Source: Apteryx mantelli (lineage: Eukaryota; Chordata; Aves; Apterygiformes; Apterygidae). Taken from it: a stretch of 64,000 nucleotides of DNA. Below the pieces are notes generated by a model that did not search any database, was not told the DNA's origin, and saw nothing but the letters and a program-made list of their open reading frames with translations. Position 1 is the stretch's first letter. Every line of letters begins with the position of its first letter. Below, one piece after another: positions 47,001 through 59,000 of this stretch. A program made the translations under genes and the position numbers. Where the stretch lies: NCBI RefSeq assembly GCF_036417845.1, contig NC_090011.1:2252726-2316725 (forward strand), in the 5' to 3' direction.

Positions 47001-50000
47001 GGTGCCGGGGGCGGATTTGGGGGGTTCCCAGAGGTTTTGGGGGGGATTTGGGGGGGGCAAAGAGATTGGGGGGGTCCCCGGGGGGGTTGGGGGGGCCCTG
47101 GAGGATTTTGGGGGGTCCCGGGGGGGGGGGGGGGGTCGCTCACGCAGCAGGACGCCCTCGGCTTTGCCCTGGACGGGGCTGGCGGGTGCCGGGGGGTGGC
47201 GGGTGCCGGGGAGGTTTGCGGGGTCCCCGGGGGGTTTTGGGGTGCCGGGGGGGGTTGGGGGGGTCCCGGGGGGGTCAGGGGGGTCCGGGGGGGTCCCGGG
47301 GGGGTCCCGGGGGGGTCGCTCACGCAGCAGGACGCTCTCGGCCTTGCCCTCGCCCAGGATGGGCTCGAAGATGCGCAGCAGGGGCTTGGCCAGCTGCTGC
47401 TCCAGGTAGTACTGGGTGTCGATGGGCAGGTTGTTCTCCAGCGCGTAGATGGGGTCCTGGGGGGACGCGGGGGGACGCGGGGGGACACCGGCGTCGGGGA
47501 GCGGCCGCGCCACTGCCCTCCGTCCCCTCCGCGGCCCCCCGCTCCCTCCTTGTCCCCCCCGTGTCCCCTCATGTCCCCTTGGTGTCCCCACAAGCCCCCC
47601 AGTGTCCCTGCTGCCCCCCGGTGTCCCCGGTGTCCCAGGGTCCCCCCATGTCCCCGGGGTCCCCTCAGTGTCCCTGCTGCCCCCCCCAGTGTCCTCAGGG
47701 TCCCCCCCATGACCCCAGTGTCCCCCCAGTGTCCCCTGCTGCCCCCCCTGTGTCCCTCCATGTCCCCAGCGTCCCCAGGGTCCCCCCATGTCCCTGGGGT
47801 CCTCCAGTGTCCCCAAAAGCCCCCCCAGTGTCCCCTCATGTCCCCTTGATGTCCCCACAAGCCCCCCCAGTGTCCCTGCTGCCCCCATGTGTCCCCCATG
47901 TCCCCAGGGTCCCCCCAGTGTCCCTGCTGCCCCACCAGTGTCCCCCCAGTGTCCCCCCAGTGTCCCCAAAAGCTCCCCTGTGTCCCCTCATGTCCTCCTG
48001 GTGTCCCCACAAGCCCCCCAGTGCCCCTGCTGCCCCCCCCGGTGTCCCCAGTGTCCCCCCTGTGTCTCTGATGTCCCCCCGTCATCCCTGATGCCCCCCG
48101 TCCCCCCCCCGGTGTCCCCCCGTGTCCCCAGGGTCCCCCCCGGGCCCCCCCTCACCTCAGACTTCATGTAGGCGGCCACCCCCTTGGCGCCGGTGACGAT
48201 GACGTAGGGGACGCGGTCGCCCAGGCCGGGGCGCTGCCGGGGTCGCGGCGCCGCATCCTGGGGGGGGTTGGGGTGGGGGGCTTGTTTTGGGGGGCCCCAG
48301 TTTGGGGGGCCCCTTCTAGGCGCCCTTTCTGCGGGGGCCCTTTTGCAGGTGCTATTTTAGGGGTCTGTTTTGGGGGTCCCCGTTTTTGGGTGCCCATTTT
48401 GGGTGCCTGGTTTTGGGGTGCCCATTTTGGGGTCCCCATTTCGGGGTGCTCATTGCGGGGGTGTCACCTCTCGGCCAGCTCCACGTGGGCCTGGAGGCCG
48501 GTGTAGGCGGTCGGGGGGGGCCTGTTTTCGGGTGCCTGGTTTTGGGTGCCCGTTTGGGGTCCCCGTTTTTGGGTCCCCATTTTTGGGTCCCCGTTTTTGG
48601 GGTCCCCGTTTCGGGGTCCCCGTTTGGGGGTGCCCGTTCGGGGGTGTCACCTCTCGGCCAGCTCCACGTGGGCCTGGTGGCCCGTGTAGGCGGCGGCCGC
48701 CCGCGTCAGCTCCTTGGTGATGACGAGCTGCGAGATGTCGACCCGGTTGCAGAGCAGGTCCGAGATGACGTCCTGCGCGTGGGCCACCGCCCCCGCCGGG
48801 TCCCTGGGGGGGGGACGGGGGGGGACACGGGGTCGGGGGGGTCAGGGACCCCCCCACTGCCCCGCCGGATCCGTGGCGGGGGGGGACACAGGGTCGGGGG
48901 GGTGAGGGGACTCCCCCCCAGCCGCTGTGTCCCCCCCCCAGCCACCATGACCCCCCCCCTCCCAGACACCAGGGTCCCCCCCTGGCCGCCGTGGCCCCCT
49001 TCCCGGACGCTGGGGCCTCCCCGGACCCCCCCCGTGCCCCCCCCGTGCCCCCCCCGGACGCTGCACCCACCGGTCGACGAGGAGGCGGCGCAGGCAGGTG
49101 GCGACCCCCAGGCACCACGACCCCCCTCTTGGACGCCGTGACACCCCTCTCCCGGACACCGGGGCCCCCTTCCCGGACGCCCCCGTGCCCCCCCCGCGCC
49201 CCCCCCGGGGCGGCACCTCACCCACCGGTCGACGAGGAGACGGCGCAGGCAGGTGGCGACCCCCAGGCACCACGACCCCCCTCTTGGACGCCGTGACACC
49301 CCTCTCCCGGACACCGGGGCCCCCTTCCCGGACCCCCCCGTGCCCCCCCCGCGCCCCCCCCCGGGGCGGCACCACCCACCGGTCGACGAGGAGGCGGCGC
49401 AGGCAGGTGGCGAGCAGGCTGGCGACGAGGGGGCAGTTGTCGCGCCGCACGGCCTCCAGCCCCTTGCACTCGACCCGGCCGGGCGCCTCGGGCCGCGCCG
49501 CGAACTGCAGCCCCGCGTAGCGCTTCTTGCTGATCAGCAGGTAGGGCCAGTACACCTGGGGGGGGGGGCACGCGTGGGAGACCCCCCCGGGACCCCCCCG
49601 GGACCCCCCAGACCCCCCCGGGACCCCCAAACCCCCCCCGGCAGCCACGCCGCGAACTGCAGCCCCGCGTAGCGCTTCTTGCTGATCAGCAGGTAGGGCC
49701 AGTACACCTGGGGGGGGGGGGCACGCGTGGGAGACCCCCCCGGGACCCCCCCAAACCCCCCGGGACCCCTGGCACCCCCCAAGACCCCCTGGGACCCCTG
49801 GCACCCCCCAGCACCCATAGGACCCCCCCCAGCACCTCCCAGCACCCCCAGATCCCCACCACCCCCCATGGGACCCCCCCCCCCGACACCTGTGGGACAC
49901 TGCGGGGGCCCCACTGGGGATGCGGGGACACGGTGGGGGACGCGGGGACGCCGCGGGGCACCGTTGGGGACACGGGGACGCATCAGGAACGCTGTCGGGG

Positions 50001-53000
50001 ACGCCGTAGGGACCCCACTAGGGACGTGGGGATGCGGCAGGGGACACGGGGACCCCGTTGGGGATGCAGGGATGCGTTGGGGACACCGTTGAGGACACAT
50101 TGGGGACGCAGTGACACATTGGGGACACGGGGGACACGTTGGGACACCGTTGGGGACACGTTGGGGATGCAGTGACACATTGGGGACACGTTGGGGACAC
50201 CGTTGGGGACACATTGGGGATGCAGTGACATGTTGGGGACACGCTGGGGACACGCTGGGGACATCCCCCCCCACCTTCTCGAACTCCAGCTTGATGGGGG
50301 GCGGGAAGTGGCCGGAGACCCAGTCGGCGGCCTGGTGCCCCAGGGCCATCGCCTCGGCCACCGAGGCCACCCCCAGGCGGCACATCACCGAGTCCGTGTC
50401 CCCGTACACCACCTGCGCCGTGGGGGGGGGCACGGGGGGGGCACGGGGGGGTCAGGGGCGCCCCAAAACCCCCGGGACCCCCCCAAAACCCCGGGACCCC
50501 CCAAAACCCCCCAGGATCCCCCAAAACCCCCGGGATCCCCCCAGCCCCCCCAGGCGGCACATCACCGAGTCCGTGTCCCCGTACACCACCTGCGCCGTGG
50601 GGGGGGGGGGGACACGGGGGGGTCAGGGGCACCCCAAGACCCCCGGGACCCCCCCAAAACCCCAGGGCCCCCCCAAGACCCCCCAGACCCCTCCAGGGCC
50701 CCCCCAAAGCCCCCAGACCCCCCCAGGGACCCCCCTGATGCCCCAGAGACCCCCCAGGAGACCCGAGAGCTCCCCAGGGACCCCCAAGACCCCTCCCTGA
50801 CACCCCGGGGCCCCCCCAATCCCCTTGGGGACCCCCCCAAAACCCCAGGGCCCCCCCCCAGACCCCCCGGCCCCCCCCCGGGCCCCCCCCGCGGCACCTT
50901 GGCGTCGGCAGGGAAGCCGTTGGCCAGGCAGTAGTGGCTCTCGATGAGCTGCTTCGTGCGCTCGATCATCTGCCGCCCGAAGCCCGTCACGCTCTGCGGG
51001 GGGACGGGGCGCCGTGGGGGGAGCCGTGGGGCGCCGGGGGGTGCCGTGGGGTGCTATGGGGTGCCATGGGGAGCCGGGGGGGCCGCCGGGGGGCAGGGAC
51101 CCCCCCCCTCCCCGGCTCGGGCGCCCCGGGAAGCCCCAGGGTCTGGCCCAGAAAGTCCCGGCGGGGGGGAGTCCCGGGGCAGGAGGGGGCGGAAAGCCCC
51201 GGCGGCGCCGTGGGGGCAGGGCCGGGGGGCAGGGCGGGGGGGCTGCACCAGGGGGCAGGGCCGTGCCATGGGGCGGCCGTGGGGCAGCCATGGGGCAGGA
51301 CCAGGCCATGGGGCGGCCGTGGGGCAGCCACAGGGCAGCCATGGGGCAGAGCTGCACCATGGGGCAGCCGTGGGGCAGGACCATGAGGCAAAGCTGCGCC
51401 ATGGGGCAGTCACAGGACGGCCGTGGGGCAGGCCCAGGCCGTGGGGCAGTGCCGTGGGGCAGCCGCACCGTGGGGCAGCCATGGGGCCGCCCCGCTGCAG
51501 GGCCGCGCCGTGGGGCAGCTGTGGGGCAGGTCCATGCCGTGGGGCCGTGCTGTGGGGCTGCCCCGCCGTGGGGCAGCTGTGGGGCAGCCGTGGGGCAGCC
51601 GTGGGGCTCACCTAGGAGATGGCGAGGCAGGGCAGGCGCCCGGCCTGGGCGCCGGTGCAGCCGCACTGCGCAGGACAGCTGCACCACGGGGGGGCGGCAG
51701 CGCCGTGGGGCCGCGCCGTGGGGCCGCCCTGCCGTGGGCGCCGTGGGGCAGCCGTGGGGCAGCCGTGGGGCTCACCTGGGAGATGGCGAGGCAGGGCAGG
51801 CGCCCGGCGTGGGCCCCAGAGCAGCTGCACCGCGCAGGACGGCCGTGCCATGGGGGGCGGCAGCGCCGTGAGGCCACGCCATGGGGCAGCCCTGCCGTGG
51901 GGCAGCGCCGTGGGGCAGCCGTGGGGCGCTGTGGGGCTCACCTGGGAGATGGCGAGGCAGGGCAGGCGCCCGGCCCGGGCCCCGGTGCAGCCGCACCGTG
52001 CAGGACGGCCGCGCCGCGGGGGCAGCAGCGCCGTGGGGCAGCGCCGTGGGGCAGCCCTGCCATGGGGCACCGTGGGGCGCAGCGCCGTGGGGCAGCCGTG
52101 GGGCAGCCGTGGGGCTCACCTGGGAGATGGCGAGGCAGGGCAGGCGCCCGGCCCGGGCCCCGGTGCAGCCCCACTGCGCAGGACAGCTGCGCCGCGGGGG
52201 GCAGCAGCGCCGTGGGGCAGCGCCGTGGGGCAGCCCTGCCGTGGGGCAGCGCCGTGGGGCAGCCGTGGGGCTCACCTGGGAGATGGCGAGGCAGGGCAGG
52301 CGCCCGGCCCGGGCCCCGGTGCAGCCGCACCGTGCAGGACGGCCGCGCCGCGGGGGGCAGCAGCGCCGTGGGGCAGCGCCGTGGGGCAGCCCTGCCATGG
52401 GGCACCGTGGGGCAGCGCCGTGGGGCAGCCGTGGGGCAGCCGTGGGGCTCACCTGGGAGATGGCGAGGCAGGGCAGGCGCCCGGCCCGGGCCCCGGTGCA
52501 GCCCCACTGCGCAGGACAGCTGCGCCGCGGGGGGCAGCAGCGCCGTGGGGCAGCGCCGTGGGGCAGCCCTGCCGTGGGGCACCGTGGGGCAGCCGTGGGG
52601 CAGCCGTGGGGCAGCCGTGGGGCTCACCTGGAGATGGCGAGGCAGGGCAGGCGCCCGGCCTGGGCGCCGGTGAAGCCGTACACCGAGTTGGCGCTGACCT
52701 TGAGCGCCTGCTGCCGCCCGTCCAGCACCTGGCGCCGGAAGGGGTCGCGCTCCTGCGCCAGCTCCGCCTTGGCCCTGCGCACCGGACCCACGGCTGCCCC
52801 ACGGCGACGCCGCCCCACGGCGCTGCCGCCCCACGGCGACGCCCCACGGCGACGCCGCCCCACGGAACAGCCCCGCTCCTGGGCATCCCGCAAACGCCCC
52901 CGTGGACCTGCCCCACGGGGACCTCGCTGCTGCCCCATAGGGTCCCACTGCCCCATAGGGAACTTCTCCTGCCCCATAGGGACCCCACGGCCCCATAGGG

Positions 53001-56000
53001 ACCCCCAACTCACCCCAAACCCACCCCGCGGGGACCCCAACACCTCCCTGGAGACCCCAAACCCACCCCACAGCGCCCCCAGACCCCCCTGGGACCCCCA
53101 AACCTGCCCATGGCGCCCCCAGACCCCCCTGGGACCCCCAAACCTGCCCCACAGGGACCCCAAACCCACTGGGGACCCCGAACCTGCCCCACGACGCCCC
53201 CCACACCCCCCTGGGACCCCCCAAACCCACCCCACGGCACCCCGAGAGCCCCCGGGACGTGCAAACCTGCCACCACAGGGACCCCAAACCCACCCCAAAC
53301 CTGCCCCGTGGGACCTCCAAACCCGCCCCACGGCCCCCCACACACTCCCAGGACCCCCCGAACCCGCCCCATGGCGCCCCGGGACCCCCCCACGCCCCCC
53401 CCCACGCCCCGTGGGGCAGCCCCACCTCTTGCGGGCGGCCAGCAGCCCCTCGAGCACCTCGGGCAGCAGCGCCTGGCGCAGCCGGGACCCCCCCGGGGAC
53501 CCCCCGAACCTGCCCCACGGCGCCCCACGCCCCCCGGGACCCCCCCACGCCCCCCCCCCCGGGCCCCGTGGGGCAGCCCCACCTCTTGCGGGCGGCCAGC
53601 AGCCCCTCGAGCACCTCGGGCAGCAGCCCCTTGCGCACCGAGGCCTTGACGAAGAGGTCGCCCGTGGGCGTGCGGATGAAGTCGTCGGGGCCCAGGCTGG
53701 GGGGGGTCGGGGGGGCCACGGTGACCCACGGCGCCCCCTAACTGCCCCCCGCTGGCCCCACGGCGCCCCCCGAGTGCCCCCCGCCGGCCCCACAGCGCCC
53801 CCCGAGTGCCCCCTGCCAGCCCCACGGCGCCCCCTAACTGCCCCCCGCCGGCCCCACAGCGCCCCCCGAGTGCCCCCTGCCAGCCCCACGGCGCCCCCTA
53901 ACTGCCCCCCGCCGGCCCCACAGTGCCCCCCGAGTGCCCCCCGTCGGCCCCACGGCGCCCCCCGAGTGCCCCCTGCCAGCCCCACGGCGCCCCCCTAACT
54001 GCCCCCCGCCGGCCCCACGGTGCCCCCCGAGTGCCCCCCGCCAGCCCCACGGCGCCCCCCAAGTGCCCCCCGCCAGCCCCACGGCCCCCCGAATTCCCCC
54101 CCCAAGCGCCCCAGGGCTTCCCCCAGTGCCCCCAGGTTCACCCCAGTCCCTCCCAGTGCCTCCCAGTACCCCCCCAGTGTCCCCTGGTCCCCCCCCAGCC
54201 CTGCCCCAGTGCCCCCCAGTCCCTCCCCGTATTCCCCAGCACCCCCCAGTCACCACTCTGGTGTCCCCTGGTCCCCCCCAGTCCCTCCCAGTGCCCCCCA
54301 GTTCCTCCAGTGCTTCCCAGTCACCACCCCAGTCTCCCCCAGTGCCCCCCAGTTCCTCCCAGTGACCACCCAGTCTCCCCCGGTCCCTTCCAGTGCCCCC
54401 CAGTGCTTCCCAGTTACCACCCCAGTGCTCCCCGGTCCCTCCCCATATTCCCCAGTCTCCCCCAGTTCCTCCCAGTGCCCCCCAGTGCTTCCCAGGCACC
54501 ACCCCCAGTGCCCCCCAGTGCCCCCCAGCGCCCGCCGTGCGCAACCCGTAGCGCTCGGGGCCGCCGGGCGGCAGCAGGGTGGTGTAGCAGAGGTTGTGCG
54601 CCATCATGATGGAGGGGTACAGCGAGGAGAAGTCCAGCGTCACGATGGGGGGTGTCGTAGTACCTGGGGGCGCGGGGACGTCACCGGGGGGGGGGGCGCG
54701 GGGGGACGGGGGGGACACGGGGACGGGACGCCAGGGCCCCCGCTCACCCCTTGAGCGGCTCGATGACGGTGGCCCCCTCGTAGTCCTCGCCGCCCTCCGG
54801 CTTCACCACGGGCATCACCAGGTCCTGCTTCATGGCCTGCGGGGCGGCGGGGGTGGGCGCGGGGCGTCCCCGAGGTCCCTTGCGGTGGCCCCGGCACCGG
54901 CCCCGGGCCCCCAGGCCCCTTGCGGTGGCCCCGCGGCCCCGTCTCCATGTCCCTGTTCCTCCAGGTCCCTCCTGGTGGCCCCACGGCCCCGTCTCCACGT
55001 CCCTGTTCCTCCAGGTCCCTCCTGGTGGCCCCACGGCCCCGTCTCCACGTCCCTGTTCTCCAGGTCCCTCCTGGTGGCCCTGTATCCCCATCCCCATGTC
55101 CCTGTTCCTCCAGGTCCCTCCTGGTGGCTCTGTATCTCCATCCTCACATCCCTGTTCCTCCAGGTCCCCATCTCCACGCCCCTGTTCCTCCAGGTCCCTC
55201 CTGGTGGCCCCACGGCCCCATCTCCACGCCCCTGTTCCTCCAGGTCCCCGTCCCCACGTCCCCACGTCCCCGGCTGACCTGGCGCAGGAGCTGGGAGACC
55301 ACCTTGACCTGCTGCCCCCGGGCCAGCAGGTAGCCGAGGGGGACGCCGGTGACGCGCGCCATCTCCACGTAGTTCACCACGCACATGAGCTTCTCCAGGA
55401 GCCGCAGCGGCAGGAAGGCGTCCTTGAGGCAGTAGACGGCCAGGCGGCGCCGCGTCTGCTCCGAGCCGTTCTGGGGACGCGTTTCGGGGGGGGACGGGGG
55501 ACGGACGTCAGGGAGGCGGCGGGGGGGGACACGTGGGACCCCCCAGGACCCCCCCGGCCGGACGCCGGGGCCCACCTGCAGGTCGGTGATGATGGAGTGC
55601 TGCACGTCCTCCTTCTGCTCCTGCAGGAAGTGGTAGCTGACGGCGTTGAGCGTGTAGGAGCGCAGCTTGTGCTCCCGCAGCAGCACCTGCGCCAGCGGGG
55701 GGGGGGAGGGGGGACACGGGGACAGTCACCGTGGCCCCCCCGCCTCAGTCTGTCCCCCCCCCGTGTCACCACCAAGTCCCCCCCGATACCTGGAGGAGGT
55801 CGAAGCGGAGCGGTTCAACCGAAGGGGGGTTGAAATGCCCTTGCGTGGGGACCCCCCGTGTCCGTGTCCCCCCCCCCGTGTCTGTGTCCCCCCCGTGTCC
55901 ATGTCCCCCCCATGTCTGTGTCCTCCCCCATGTCCGTGTCCCCCCCGTATCTGTGTCCCCACCGTGTCTGTGTCCCCGCTGTATCTGTGTCCCCCCATGT

Positions 56001-59000
56001 CCGTGTCCCCGCCGTGTCCGTGTCCCCCCGTGTCCGTGTCCCCGCCGTGTCCGTGTCCCTGCCGTGTCCGTCTCCCCCCGTGTCCGTGTGCCCCCCGTGT
56101 CCGTGTCCGTACCTGGAGGAGGTCGAACTGCACGCGCCCCTCCATGGTGACCACGCGGTTCTCGCGCCGGCCCAGCTGCCGCGACTGGAAGGAGGCGTCG
56201 CGCAGCACCGAGCGCCGGCCCCGCACCCGCCCCAGCAGTGCGAACGACTCCACCTGGGGGGGGGGGGGGGCGAGAGATGGGGGCGCCGGGGCAGGAACCG
56301 CCCCGACGGGGGGCAGGAACCGCCCCGGGGGGGGCTGGGGGGGCGCCGGGGCAGGAACCGCCCCGACGGGGGGCAGGAACCGCCCCGGGGGGGGCGAGAG
56401 ATGGGGGGCGCCGGGGCAGGAACCGCCCCGGGGGGGGCTGGGGGGGTGCCGGGGCAGGAACCGCCCCAATGGGGGGCAGGAACCGGCCCCGGGGGGGGCG
56501 CCGGGGCAGGAACCGCCCCAACGGGGGGCAGGAACCGGCCCCAGTGGGGGCAAAAGGGCCCAAGGACTCTGCCTAGGGGCCTGTGGGGCGGCCGTGGGGC
56601 AGGTTGGGCGGCCGTGGGGCTGTGAGGGCCAGGGGTTGGCCGTGGGGCGGGCGCGGGGGCTATGGGGAGGCTATGGGGGGGGTAAGGGGCCGTGGGGCGG
56701 CCGTGGGGCGGCCGTGGGGCGGGCACGGGGGCCGTGGGGCGGCCGTGGGGCAGGGTACCTTGAGCACCTGGGCGCGCTGCATCAGGTAGGGCAGGCGGCG
56801 GGGGCGGGGGGGCGGCGGGGCGCTGCGGGGGCGCCATGGGGCGGGCACGGGGGCCGTGGGGGGGCCGTGGGGGGGCCGTGGGGTGCCGTGGGGCAGCCGT
56901 GGGGCGGCCGTGGGGCGGCCGTGGGGCAGGGTACCTTGAGGACCTGGGCGCGCTGCAGCAGGTAGGGCAGGTCGAAGTTCTGGATGTTGTAGCCCGTGAC
57001 GATGTCGGGGTCCACGACGCGCACGAACTCGGCCCAGGCCTGGGGGGGGGTCGGGGGGGGTCAGGGGGTGCTGGGGACCCCCCAGGGACCCCCCCGAAAC
57101 CTCCAGGGACCCCCCCTGCCCCCCCAGGGCACCCAAAGACCCCCAGGGACTCCCCAAAACCCCCAGGGACCCCCACAGCCCCCCCAGGGCACCCAAAGAC
57201 CCCCAGGGACCCCCCAAAACCCCCAGGGACCCCCCCAGCCCCCCCAGGGCACCCAAAGACCCCCAGGGACCCCCCAAAACCCCCAGGGACCCCCACAGCC
57301 CCCCCAGGGCACCCAAAGACCCCCAGGGAACCCCCAAAACCCCCAGGGACACCCACAGCCCCCCCAGGGCACCCAAAGATCCCCAGGGCCCCCCTCAGGG
57401 TTCATCCCAGGCCCCCCTGGAGCCCCCCCCCCGTGTCCCCCAGACCCCCCTGAGCCCCCCCAGGGCCCCCCCCAGGCCCTCAGGCCCCCCCAGGACCCCC
57501 CCAGAGCCCCCCAGAGCCCCCCAGGACCCCCCCAGCCCCCCCAGGGACCCCCCAGAGCCCCCCCGGGACCCCCCCGGCCCCCCCGGGCACCTGGAGCAGC
57601 TCCTCCTCGCGCTGGAAGCAGAGCACCTGGGAGCCCAGGATGGGGGCGCAGGTGCCCAGGGCGAAGACGGCGCGGATGAAGGGCTCGCGCTCGCCCTGCC
57701 GCAGCACCACGCCGGCCACCTGGATCACCGGGTCCTGCTCGGGCTCCGGGAACACGCCTGCGGGCGGCACGGTGAGGACCGGATCCCACCGGATCCCACC
57801 GGATCCCGCCAGATCCCCCTGGACCCCCCCAGACCCCCCAGGCCGCAGCACCACGCCGGCCACCTGGATCACCGGGTCCTGCTCGGGCTCCGGGAACACG
57901 CCTGCGGGCGGCACGGTGAGGAACGGATCCCACCGGATCCCACCGGATCCCGCCAGATCCCCCTGGACCCCCCCAGACCCCCCAGGCCGCAGCACCACGC
58001 CGGCCACCTGGATCACCGGGTCCTGCTCGGGCTCCGGGAACACGCCTGCGGGCGGCACGGTGAGGACCGGATCCCACCGGATCCCACCGGATCCCGCCAG
58101 ACCCCCCCGGAGCCCCCCAGATCCCCCAGGCCGCAGCACCACGCCGGCCACCTGGATCACCGGGTCCTGCTCGGGCTCCGGGAACACGCCTGCGGGCGGC
58201 ACGGTGAGGAACGGATCCCACCAGATCCCACCGGATCCCGCCAGATCCCCCTGGACCCCCCCAGACCCCCCAGGCCGCAGCACCACGCCGGCCACCTGGA
58301 TCACCGGGTCCTGCTCGGGCTCCGGGAACACGCCTGCGGGCGGCACGGTGAGGACCGGATCCCACCGGATCCCACCGGATCCCGCCAGATCCCCCTGGAC
58401 CCCCCCAGACCCCCCAGGCCGCAGCACCACGCCGGCCACCTGGATCACCGGGTCCTGCTCGGGCTCCGGGAACACGCCTGCGGGCGGCACGGTGAGGACC
58501 GGATCCCACCGGATCCCACCGGATCCCGCCAGATCCCCCTGGACCCCCCCAGACCCCCCAGGCCGCAGCACCACGCCGGCCACCTGGATCACCGGGTCCT
58601 GCTCGGGCTCCGGGAACACGCCTGCGGGCGGCACGGTGAGGAACGGATCCCACCGGATCCCACCGGATCCCGCCAGATCCCCCTGGACCCCCCCAGACCC
58701 CCCAGGCCGCAGCACCACGCCGGCCACCTGGATCACCGGGTCCTGCTCGGGCTCCGGGAACACGCCTGCGGGCGGCACGGTGAGGACCGGATCCCACCGG
58801 ATCCCACCGGATCCCGCCAGACCCCCCCGGAGCCCCCCAGATCCCCCAGGCCGCAGCACCACGCCGGCCACCTGGATCACCGGGTCCTGCTCGGGCTCCG
58901 GGAACACGCCTGCGGGCGGCACGGTGAGGAACGGATCCCACCAGATCCCACCGGATCCCGCCAGATCCCCTGGACCCCCCCAGACCCCCCAGGCCGCAGC

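Larger units (their letters stand above)
44008..48803 (-). other. POLD1: POLD1 exons for the thumb end and the CysA/CysB C-terminal domain
   Basis: 48651-48803 ([20 protein letters not shown]); 48156-48257 ([19 protein letters not shown]; one base missing near LGDRVP); 47324-47456 ([20 protein letters not shown]); 46537-46650 ([32 protein letters not shown]); 45571-45623 ([17 protein letters not shown]); 44859-44956 ([20 protein letters not shown]); 44008-44103 ([20 protein letters not shown]). As read, the last exon runs past the expected end. A single missing G after DDQE would restore the human-like ending RFGPPSW with a stop at 44008-44010. CysA binds zinc and CysB holds the 4Fe-4S cluster in the family. 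Confidence 0.93.
49380..54836 (-). other. POLD1: POLD1 exons for the polymerase palm, fingers and thumb
   Basis: 54748-54836 ([20 protein letters not shown]); 54546-54663 (YYDTP, motif [21 protein letters not shown]; one extra C in a six-C run shifts frame before IVTLDF); 53583-53696 ([20 protein letters not shown]); 52628-52774 ([36 protein letters not shown]; one C missing in the last codons); 50898-50993 ([20 protein letters not shown]); 50275-50412 (motif [35 protein letters not shown]); 49380-49555 ([40 protein letters not shown]). The phases of neighbouring exons show the two slips are local. Confidence 0.94.
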
